This document shows positions 58,248 through 64,000 of a stretch of DNA of 64,000 nt, piece by piece. The DNA comes from DASYTH01 sp035712165. GTDB lineage: Bacteria; Actinomycetota; Actinomycetes; Mycobacteriales; Pseudonocardiaceae. Location: the NCBI RefSeq assembly GCF_035712165.1, contig NZ_DASTBH010000562.1, forward strand, positions 40,982 to 104,981. Reading direction: 5' to 3'. The notes beneath the pieces are model-generated. The model worked only from the letters and a program-made list of their open reading frames with translations, had not been told where the DNA came from and made no database searches. The translations under genes were made by a program, and so were the position numbers. How positions within the stretch are numbered: the stretch's first letter is position 1; each line of letters starts with the position of its first letter.

Positions 58248-58462
58248 CCACGTTGCGAGCGCCACCAAGCGACGGCGCGGGCGTTCTGGCTCTTTCGGTC
58301 GTAGTCGATCATCATCTCGCGAAGCTGGGTACGCACGATCTCGTCCAGTTCCTCGGGCAGCTCCCAGCCGGTCTCGGGGCGAACTGGTCGCGTGGGAGGC
58401 GTGGCGAGGATGCCGAGCGGTTCGCCGGTGCCGAACCCGGCCACAGGGTCGAAGGGCTCCAC
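58244..58462 (-). CDS. Small hypothetical protein
   Basis: A 72-residue protein, GTG at 58462 immediately after the previous TAG. The C-terminal half is helical and charged (LPEELDEIVRTQLREMMIDYDRKSQNARAV). Its TGA overlaps the -35 box of the next promoter. No family seen; it may be linked to packaging by position only. Confidence 0.6.
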   Translation of the reverse strand: MEPFDPVAGFGTGEPLGILATPPTRPVRPETGWELPEELDEIVRTQLREMMIDYDRKSQNARAVAWWRSQRG

Positions 58463-58801
58463 CTAGATCATCTCCGGCGGGTACCCGCGTACCCAGGCCA
58501 CGGCCTCCTGGCCATAGTGCTCACGCAATCTGGTCAGGGACTCTTGCAGAAGCCGCAGCCTGTCCTTGCCGCGATCGGCGGACGGCGCGTCCGACCCGAG
58601 CGGCAGCACCTCGTCCTTGATCGAAAATCCGACACAGCAGTTCTGCCACGGGCTGCTCGGTTCCGACCACCACACACCGTGGATCTCGTCGGCCTGGATG
58701 CGGATGGTTTCGACGAACTCGGCCGCGAAGTTCGACCAGCGTGCTTGTGACAGCTTGTCGTCGCTGTTGCCGATGGTGGCGTACACGGTGCAGGTGCTCA
58801 T
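58463..58801 (-). CDS. Hypothetical protein
   Basis: A 112-residue protein from ATG 58801. Mixed alpha-beta composition (TVYATIGNSDDKLSQARW, AEFVETIRIQADEIHGVWWSE, LRLLQESLTRLREHYGQEAV) with two adjacent cysteines. It is the first gene of the - strand head block and is divergent from the tra module. A weak AAGG ribosome site. No known family. Confidence 0.65.
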   Translation of the reverse strand: MSTCTVYATIGNSDDKLSQARWSNFAAEFVETIRIQADEIHGVWWSEPSSPWQNCCVGFSIKDEVLPLGSDAPSADRGKDRLRLLQESLTRLREHYGQEAVAWVRGYPPEMI

Positions 58802-58843
58802 GCATATGCACCTTACGTCCCTGGTGGGGATTCGCTATCCGGC

Positions 58844-58886
58844 TGGACAGCGGTACCTGATCTGCTAGGGTATGCGTAAATACGCA
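58844..58886 (+). promoter_or_regulatory. Promoter and operator of the tra-like module
   Basis: TGGACA, 16-bp spacer and TAGGGT (58844-58871), followed at 58873-58886 by the inverted repeat TGCGTAAATACGCA and then AGG. The repeat would cover the transcription start. The HTH protein encoded directly after is a natural candidate for binding it. Confidence 0.6.
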
Positions 58887-58908
58887 AGGCTGACCGAGGG
58901 ACGGATGG

Positions 58909-59217
58909 ATGACCGACAGCGCCGCTGTCTCGATCGACTCCGTGAGCCTGGGTGCCGAGGTGAAAGCGCTGGCCGAACACGTCCGCGAGCTACGCGAACG
59001 CATCGCTGCCAGCGCCGACCAGGCCCGAGGCCCACTGCTCGACGAGCTGTGCACGCTGGACGACGCCGCCCGTGACCTACGGGACGCCAGAGACGCGGTA
59101 CTCGTGCAAGTCCGCGTCCGAGGTGTCTCCTGGAATTCGATCAGCACCAAGACCGGAGTGCCCGCCACCACGTGGCGCGGCCGACACGACCGTTACCTGG
59201 AGGGTGACCAGCCATGA
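58909..59217 (+). CDS. Helix-turn-helix protein of tra module
   Basis: A 102-residue protein from ATG 58909 (GAGGGACGG). The first 75 residues are a coiled helix pair (EVKALAEHVRELRERIAAS), the end carries a GVSWNSISTKTGVPATTWRGR helix-turn-helix. Similar small proteins precede SpdB/Tra genes in actinobacterial integrative elements. It may bind the inverted repeat at its own promoter. ATGA overlap with the next gene. Confidence 0.72.
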   Translation: MTDSAAVSIDSVSLGAEVKALAEHVRELRERIAASADQARGPLLDELCTLDDAARDLRDARDAVLVQVRVRGVSWNSISTKTGVPATTWRGRHDRYLEGDQP

Positions 59218-60116
59218 AGCAAGCGCGTCGCAGTGCTCCCGACGCGCCCCGCCCTCACGGCCCGATTCGCCGCGCTCTGCGGCGGGTCTTCTCGGCGACC
59301 GGCGTGGCGTTGTTCGCCACCGCCGTCGTGGGCGGAATCGCCGCCGCGATCAGCTACAGCCACATGCTCGACTGGGCGAAGGCGAACGACGACGTCAACA
59401 GCGAGTGGCGGGCCTACCTGTTCCCGGTCTCGGTGGACGGCGCAATCGTGGCCGCCTCGGCGGTGCTCTACGCGGACTCGCGGGCCGGGCGCAAGAGCGA
59501 CAAGCTGGCCTACGCGATCATCGTGGTGGGCATCCTGTGGTCGATCATCGCCAACATCGCACACAACACCACCGGGTGGGGCGCGGAGAAGACCATCGCC
59601 GGGTGGCCGCCCATCGCGCTCGCCCTCGTCGTCGAGATGGTGTTCCGGTTCGTCCGGCGCATGAGCGAGCAGGCCGAGGCGCTGGCCACCGCGCAGGCCG
59701 AGCAGGCGCGTCTCGCCGAGGCCGCCCGCGTCGAGGCCGAGCGCGTGGCCGCCGAGGAGAAGCGCGCCGCCGAGGAGGCCGCCGCCCGCAGGGCCGAGGC
59801 CGACGAGCGCCGACGCGAGAGGGCCGAGCAGCGCGAGCGCGAGAGGGCCGAGCAGCGCGAGCAGGAGCCGCAGGCCGATGTCGTCCAGCTGCGGGCCACC
59901 GGCACCGACGGCGCCGACCGTCCGGCGTGGCTGATCGAGGGCGCGACCGCCGAGCAGGCGATGCTCGCCTACCTCGCGCAGGCGAAGGGCGACGTCACCG
60001 GCGCCGAGCTGGACCGCGTGGTCGGCATCCCCTACTTCGGCACCACCCCCGGCTACGGCCGCAAGATCGCCCGCAAGTACCGCGAGCAGCAGGAGTCCCG
60101 ACAGGAGGAGGTGTAG
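59214..60116 (+). CDS. DUF2637/SpdB-like membrane protein
   Basis: A 300-residue protein with four hydrophobic segments in residues 25-150, including AAAISYSHMLDWA, LFPVSVDGAIVAASAVLYAD, YAIIVVGILWSIIAN and IALALVVEMVF. This is the DUF2637 core found in spread proteins of actinobacterial conjugative plasmids and AICEs. A long Ala/Glu/Arg helix (160-225) and a C-terminal winged-helix-like region (EQAMLAYLAQAKGDVTGAELDRV) follow. It probably assists plasmid spread between hyphae together with the translocase. Confidence 0.82.
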   Translation: MKQARRSAPDAPRPHGPIRRALRRVFSATGVALFATAVVGGIAAAISYSHMLDWAKANDDVNSEWRAYLFPVSVDGAIVAASAVLYADSRAGRKSDKLAYAIIVVGILWSIIANIAHNTTGWGAEKTIAGWPPIALALVVEMVFRFVRRMSEQAEALATAQAEQARLAEAARVEAERVAAEEKRAAEEAAARRAEADERRRERAEQRERERAEQREQEPQADVVQLRATGTDGADRPAWLIEGATAEQAMLAYLAQAKGDVTGAELDRVVGIPYFGTTPGYGRKIARKYREQQESRQEEV

Positions 60117-60119
60117 GCC

Positions 60120-61055
60120 GTGGCCAAAGCGGCGGCCAAGCCGCGACGGGCGGCGAAGACGCGGCCCGCCAAGAAGGTCAGAGTCCGCAAGAAGAAGGGC
60201 TTCATCCGCAAGGCGCTCGGTCCGAAGCCGACGACGCCGAAGAAGGGCAACTGGGCCTGGCGGGTGGTCAAGGGCACGACGAAGGGGACCGCGAAGTTCG
60301 CGGCCAAGCAGACCGGCAAGGCGGTCAGGAAGGGCGCAGAAAAGGTCAAGACCTGGAAGGACAACCGGGACTTCGAGAGCGGCTACGTTCCCGAGCCCGG
60401 CGAGATCCCCAAGGGCAGGCGCACGAAGGGCGCCACCTACGTCGGCGACAAGAAGTTCAGCACGCCAGCGGCGGCCATGGCCTACTCGGAGAAGGTGGCC
60501 GCCGCCGAGCCGGTCGTGCTGGCCGACCGCGCGAGGACCACCGTCACCTTCACGAAGTGGGGGACCGCGCGAGTCGCACCCGCCACCCGGCCCACGGCCA
60601 AGAAGAAGACCGCGAAGAAGAAGGCCCCCAAGCCCAAGGACAAGACGGACGCGCTGATCAAGGCGCACCGGGACAAGCTGACCAAGATCGGGAGTGTCGC
60701 AGTGGCTGAGAACGAGGTCGCCAAGTTCGTCAAGAAGGCGTTCCAAGAACTGTTCGATCACAAGCCCCGCAGGCTGTCGCAGATGGAGCAGCTGGCCCTG
60801 GGGATGGAGCAGGCCGACGCGTACGCCGCCGAGGTGGTCGAGAGTCTGCGGATGTTCTACATCCAGCGGGGCTTCGACCCGGCGCTGCTCATGGCGTTGA
60901 ACAACGTGCAGTCCGCCTACGAGGTGGCCGCCGAGGAGTGGACCAAGCACATCGTGGTGATCAAGGACGAGCTGGCGGCCGAGATCGCCGCCGCCAAACG
61001 TCGCCGCGAAGGCGCGGCGGGCAACGTCCCCAGCGACGAGACGCTGGCGGGCTAG
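60120..61055 (+). CDS. Lysine-rich basic protein of tra module
   Basis: A 311-residue protein (GTG, AGGAGGAGG). The first 50 residues are histone-tail-like (AKPRRAAKTRPAKKVRVRKK), a second basic stretch is KKKTAKKKAPKPKDK (about 161-175), and the C-terminal 100 residues are helical and acidic (LSQMEQLALGMEQADAYAAEVV). It would bind DNA. Position between SpdB-like and translocase genes suggests a role in DNA transfer or compaction. No exact family recognised. Confidence 0.7.
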   Translation: MAKAAAKPRRAAKTRPAKKVRVRKKKGFIRKALGPKPTTPKKGNWAWRVVKGTTKGTAKFAAKQTGKAVRKGAEKVKTWKDNRDFESGYVPEPGEIPKGRRTKGATYVGDKKFSTPAAAMAYSEKVAAAEPVVLADRARTTVTFTKWGTARVAPATRPTAKKKTAKKKAPKPKDKTDALIKAHRDKLTKIGSVAVAENEVAKFVKKAFQELFDHKPRRLSQMEQLALGMEQADAYAAEVVESLRMFYIQRGFDPALLMALNNVQSAYEVAAEEWTKHIVVIKDELAAEIAAAKRRREGAAGNVPSDETLAG

Positions 61056-61085
61056 AGCAGGAAGGGCTGAAGGAGGTTCACCACG

Positions 61086-63074
61086 ATGGCGACGCGCAAG
61101 ACCGACGACATCAACCTGTGGGACGTGCTCTACCGGCGTCGGCTGGCATGGGGTCCGTTCTACCTCGGCGCCGCCGCGCTCATCGCCGCGATGCTGTCCG
61201 CCATGCTGTCCACCGGACAGCTGATCTTCGCGTTGGGCGCCATCCTGCTGACCGGTGGCGCGTGGGCCTACACCCGCGTCCGGGACGGCATGCGCCGGGT
61301 CTACGCCTACGCGGTGCTGGTGGCGTCGCTGGCGTGGGTGATGTCGGCCCACGAGCTGTTCCCGGACGCGTTCAACTGGCTGGCCGTGACCTGGTTCGGC
61401 GGCGTGCTGCTGCTGGGCATCCCGTGGTGGACCTCGGACCGCAAGCGCGTCCAGGTCAAGATCGAGGGCAACCTGCGGGACTGGCCGCAGGTGGCCAAGC
61501 GGATCGGTCGTGAGCACCTGAAGCCGGTGGGCGTGGTCATGACACCCATCGGCCGCAAGGGCAAGTTCACCTGGCCGCTCGGCGCCTACGAGGTGGACTC
61601 GATCATCCGGGACAAGAGCCGGATCGAGGGCGCGATGGGCGCCGACCGGGGCACGCTGCGCATAGAGCTGGACGGCAAGTCCACCAACTCGGTGCGCTGG
61701 CAGGTCATCGAGCGCGACCCGCACGCGGCGGCCCAGCCGTGGCCGCTGCCCACGCACCTGGGGCGCGCCTCGGATCCGATGGTGCTGGGTCCGCGCGAGG
61801 ACGGCGAGATGGCCAAGGTGCAGCGGTTCGTGCCCGGCGTCGGCGCGCGGAACCTGCTGGCGGCCGGTCAGCAGGGCTCGGGCAAGTCGTCGCTGATCAA
61901 CCTGGAGTGCGCCACCGGGGCGGTCGCCGAGGACGAGTTCATGATCGGCTTCGACTTCAAGGAAGTGGAGCTGACCCCGTGGAAGCCCACGCTCGGCTAC
62001 TTCACCGCGTCGGTCGAGCAGGCCCGCAAGCTGATCTTCGCGATGACCGAGGACGAGGTGGGCCTGCTCGCGGTCCGCCAGCACAAGCTCGCGCTGCGCG
62101 GCGCCCGCGTCTGGAACGACAAGGGCGTCTACGACGGGCCGATCATCTCGATCATCGTGGATGAGGCCAAGGACCTGCTGGGCATGGGCGACTCCAAGTT
62201 GGTCGACAGGTTCTCGCTGATCGGCACGAAGGGGCGTGCGCTGGGCGTGCGCTTCGTGCTCGCCACCCAGTACCCGACGCTGGAGGCCATCGGCTCCAGC
62301 CAGATCCGCCAACAGATCCGACACCGGTTCTGTTTCCGGATGCAGGACGAGAACGGCGAGAGTTTCGTCATGCCGGGCCATTCGGTGCGGGCCGACCGGA
62401 TCCCCGACGACCGGCCCGGCACCTGCTACTTCCTGAACTCGGACAAGCTGGAGTCGATGCCCATCCGCATCCACTACCTCGACGACGAGACGGTGGCGGC
62501 CGTGGCGGCGTCCCGAGCGGGACTCACGCCGGAACTGGACCGGGAGAGCGAGACCGCCATCACCGAGTTGTTCCCGGAGTTCGCCGACCGGGAGCGGTAC
62601 ATCCCGCTGGGGGAATCGGTCCCGCCGGAGAGCGAGACTGCCGAGACTGAGGGCGGGAGTGAGAGCGGGACTGACGCCGAGAGTGAGGAGACGGAGATGG
62701 ACGACATCCCCCCGTGGGACGACGCGCCCGACGAGGACCTGGCCGACCTGATCGCAGCCAGACGGGAGTCGATGACGACCGAACAGGTGGCCCAGTCGGA
62801 CCGCGACCGCGAGGCCGCGCTGGCGGCCGGGGCCGAGCCGGTCGAGAAGCTGGGCGAGCAGGCGGCCAAGGAGGCGATGCTGACCGCGCTCGCCGAGGCG
62901 TGGCCGGAGGGCGTGAAGGCCAAGGACCTTCAGCGGGCGGCCACCCGTGGGTCGAGCTGGTTCTACCCGGTGGCCAACGGGTGGGCCGAGCAGGGCCTGG
63001 TGCAGCGCACCAACTACGGCACGTGGGCGCTGGTGGCGCCGCCGCCGCAGCCCGTGCCCGCGCACTCTGCGTAA
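61086..63074 (+). CDS. FtsK/TraB-like DNA translocase
   Basis: A 662-residue ATPase. Residues 20-110 carry three to four transmembrane helices (YLGAAALIAAMLSAML, LIFALGAILLTGGAW, LAVTWFGGVLLLGIPWW). The motor has Walker A GQQGSGKS (261-268), Walker B ISIIVDEA (D359, E360) and the TKGRALGVRFVLATQYP region. The C-terminal 80 residues (LAEAWPEGVKAKDLQRAATR...WALV) resemble a winged-helix DNA-recognition domain. This is the build of the single-protein conjugation motors of Streptomyces-type plasmids, which move double-stranded DNA. ATG has AAGGAGG. Confidence 0.9.
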   Translation: MATRKTDDINLWDVLYRRRLAWGPFYLGAAALIAAMLSAMLSTGQLIFALGAILLTGGAWAYTRVRDGMRRVYAYAVLVASLAWVMSAHELFPDAFNWLAVTWFGGVLLLGIPWWTSDRKRVQVKIEGNLRDWPQVAKRIGREHLKPVGVVMTPIGRKGKFTWPLGAYEVDSIIRDKSRIEGAMGADRGTLRIELDGKSTNSVRWQVIERDPHAAAQPWPLPTHLGRASDPMVLGPREDGEMAKVQRFVPGVGARNLLAAGQQGSGKSSLINLECATGAVAEDEFMIGFDFKEVELTPWKPTLGYFTASVEQARKLIFAMTEDEVGLLAVRQHKLALRGARVWNDKGVYDGPIISIIVDEAKDLLGMGDSKLVDRFSLIGTKGRALGVRFVLATQYPTLEAIGSSQIRQQIRHRFCFRMQDENGESFVMPGHSVRADRIPDDRPGTCYFLNSDKLESMPIRIHYLDDETVAAVAASRAGLTPELDRESETAITELFPEFADRERYIPLGESVPPESETAETEGGSESGTDAESEETEMDDIPPWDDAPDEDLADLIAARRESMTTEQVAQSDRDREAALAAGAEPVEKLGEQAAKEAMLTALAEAWPEGVKAKDLQRAATRGSSWFYPVANGWAEQGLVQRTNYGTWALVAPPPQPVPAHSA

Positions 63075-63075
63075 C

Positions 63076-63208
63076 TGTCCAGCGCGCTCCGTGAAGTGTC
63101 CAGCGGGGGCCGGATGAACTGTCCAGTGGACTGTCCATCCGGCCCCTGACCTGTAATCCCTCCCCCAGCCCCCTCCGCAAGCGTCCAGTGGACGGTTGAG
63201 GTGTCCAG
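63076..63208. repeat. Array of TGTCCAG repeats
   Basis: Six copies of YGTCCA(G) in 133 bases: 63076, 63097, 63120, 63132, 63182 and 63202. Two sit in the 11-bp palindrome GTCCAGTGGAC (63121-63131 and 63183-63193). They lie directly after the translocase gene. In Streptomyces plasmids short TraB-recognition repeats and replication iterons are found in such positions; which applies here is open. Confidence 0.7.
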
Positions 63209-63226
63209 TTCGACGGAGTGTGACGA

Positions 63227-63568
63227 GTGAGCCGTAACGGCAAGATGCGGCGGCAGACGCCGAGACGGGCGCCGAAGGTGCTGCTGGCCGAGTTCGAGGC
63301 GAACGCGCGCAAGGCGGTCCGCATGCGGGTGGCGGCCACGATGAAGCGCTACGCGCGGCTGAACGCTCACGGCGCGCCGGAGCGCTGCGTGGGGTTCCGG
63401 AGCGGCTCCAAGATCATCTTCGACACCCCGGAGCGCGCCGAGGCGTGCCGCCAGTCGCTCGTCGCGCGAGGGCTGAGCCAGACCCGCTCGGTGCACGCCT
63501 GCGACCGCTGGGGCGGCGAGACCCACTACCACCTGACGCGGCGGGAGCGGCCCGCCGAGGGGGACTAG
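63227..63568 (+). CDS. Basic hypothetical protein
   Basis: A 113-residue protein from GTG 63227. The N-terminus is very basic (SRNGKMRRQTPRRAPK), then a helix AEFEANARKAVRMRVAATM, a strand region and a C-terminal basic tail. It may bind DNA near the repeats. Its stop TAG is inside a perfect 24-bp palindrome. Not recognised. Confidence 0.6.
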   Translation: MSRNGKMRRQTPRRAPKVLLAEFEANARKAVRMRVAATMKRYARLNAHGAPERCVGFRSGSKIIFDTPERAEACRQSLVARGLSQTRSVHACDRWGGETHYHLTRRERPAEGD

Positions 63569-63578
63569 TCCCCCTCGG
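63555..63578. terminator. Perfect 24-bp palindrome
   Basis: CCGAGGGGGACTAGTCCCCCTCGG is its own reverse complement, with no loop. It contains the stop codon of the preceding gene. It may be a terminator for + strand or a protein-binding dyad; its centre ACTAGT is a symmetric core. Confidence 0.6.
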
Positions 63579-63589
63579 TCTCGCTGGGC

Positions 63590-63645
63590 AGTCCCGGTCA
63601 GTCCCGCTCCCCAGTCCCGCTCGGTCCCGCTGCGAGTCCCGGTCA
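63590..63645. repeat. Five helically phased AGTCCCG repeats
   Basis: Direct repeats of [AG]GTCCCG[GC]T begin at 63590, 63600, 63613, 63623 and 63635, that is every 10-13 bases. This spacing puts them on about one face of the helix and suggests cooperative binding of an initiator or partition protein. They overlap the stop of the next - strand gene. Confidence 0.65.
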
Positions 63646-63927
63646 CTGCCGGGGGATGAACGCCTGCGGGTCCTCCGGGTCCACGTACAGCGGCCCCTCG
63701 CCGTCGGGCTCGAAGTCCCGCTCGGTCTCCCCCTCCAGGTCGGCGGGACTCCCGCTCGCGAGCCAACGGCCGAGTGCCGCGAGAGCGACACCGGCGTAGG
63801 CGGCGAGGGCAACGAGGAACCCTTCGACCAAGATCAGGTAGAGGGTGGCGCCCACGATGCCGACCAAGATCAACACCACTCCGGTGACCTCGCGGACGAG
63901 CCGCACGCGCGTGCTCCTGGTACCCAT
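63643..63927 (-). CDS. Two-helix membrane protein
   Basis: A 94-residue protein with two hydrophobic helices (VVLILVGIVGATLYLILV and LVALAAYAGVALAALGRWL) and an acidic C-terminal tail with GPLYVDPEDPQAFIPRQ. ATG 63927 has AGGAG. It is convergent with the preceding gene. Function unknown; entry exclusion is one possibility near a tra module. Confidence 0.65.
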   Translation of the reverse strand: MGTRSTRVRLVREVTGVVLILVGIVGATLYLILVEGFLVALAAYAGVALAALGRWLASGSPADLEGETERDFEPDGEGPLYVDPEDPQAFIPRQ

Positions 63928-63969
63928 GATCTGTCAACTCCTGTCAGGTTTCGTCACGAACTGGAAGCG

Positions 63970-64000
63970 GCCCGCCCCCTCCTCTGGGTTGGGGGCGGGC
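63970..64000. terminator. Hairpin at the right edge
   Basis: A perfect 10-bp stem (GCCCGCCCCC with GGGGGCGGGC) and 11-base loop end exactly at the window edge. It probably terminates a transcript entering from the right or leaving on the + strand. The downstream tract cannot be seen. Confidence 0.6.

Noticed and set aside
62510..62690. AGCGGGACT words resembling the complement of the AGTCCCG repeat array
   Set aside because: They encode an acidic Ser/Glu/Thr linker of the translocase; low-complexity coding explains the repeats.
59193..63065. Very long (1,290-codon) - strand frame opposite the tra module
   Set aside because: The + strand genes have clear domains and ribosome sites; the antisense product is low complexity and has no start signal.
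1..64000. CRISPR array, integrase, att sites, transposase
   Set aside because: No regularly spaced repeats of suitable length, and no tyrosine or serine recombinase or transposase motifs are visible in any frame.

Overview
The window is very GC-rich (roughly two thirds G+C or more), with GTG/TTG starts and tightly overlapped genes (ATGA, GTGA, TGATG). Both suggest a high-GC actinobacterium. The gene content is that of a contractile-tailed (myovirus-type) temperate phage, prophage or phage-plasmid. No rRNA, tRNA, CRISPR array, integrase or recognisable terminase is visible. The genus cannot be named from the sequence alone.

Layout. 1-18.3 kb (+ strand): small zinc-ribbon and hypothetical genes, and a DNA-processing set of SNF2-type helicase, two DEDDh exonucleases, metallophosphoesterase, PrimPol-type primase, Cas4/RecB-like Fe-S nuclease, UvrD-type helicase and VRR-NUC nuclease. 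18.3-21.9 kb (- strand): lysis region with holin-like protein, M15 endolysin with peptidoglycan-binding domain, several small membrane proteins and a membrane-anchored collagen-like protein. 21.9-41.0 kb (- strand): tail module with fibre, gpI, gpJ, gp25, OB-fold spike, a hub fused to two wall-degrading domains, LysM protein, tape measure, a frameshifted tail chaperone, tube, sheath, neck proteins and LamG/fibre appendages. 41.2-43.6 kb: an inserted + strand cassette of nine small genes. 43.7-58.8 kb (- strand): major capsid protein, a giant (about 2,600 aa) prohead protease/zincin fusion, 2H phosphoesterase protein, MuF protein and portal. 58.9-63.1 kb (+ strand): a conjugation-like module of HTH protein, DUF2637/SpdB-like membrane protein, basic protein and FtsK/TraB-like DNA translocase. 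Behind it lie two arrays of short direct repeats (63.1-63.65 kb).

Regulation. Nine promoters share TTGACA/T, an 18-bp spacer that is itself a dyad (GCCG-N9-CGGC in most) and a TAnnnT -10 box. Two more keep the -35 and left half-site only. Many of their transcripts would begin GTTCCGC and carry a GGAG ribosome site. This looks like one operator for one phage regulator. A second motif (TGCGTAAA[TA]ACGCAAGG) marks the tra promoter and an apparent small-RNA promoter at 54.9 kb.

Most notable: a contractile phage with an FtsK/TraB-type translocase module where terminase genes usually sit, the giant protease-zincin protein, the dispersed promoter/operator set, a candidate small RNA, a 22-residue four-cysteine protein and the triple-domain baseplate hub.
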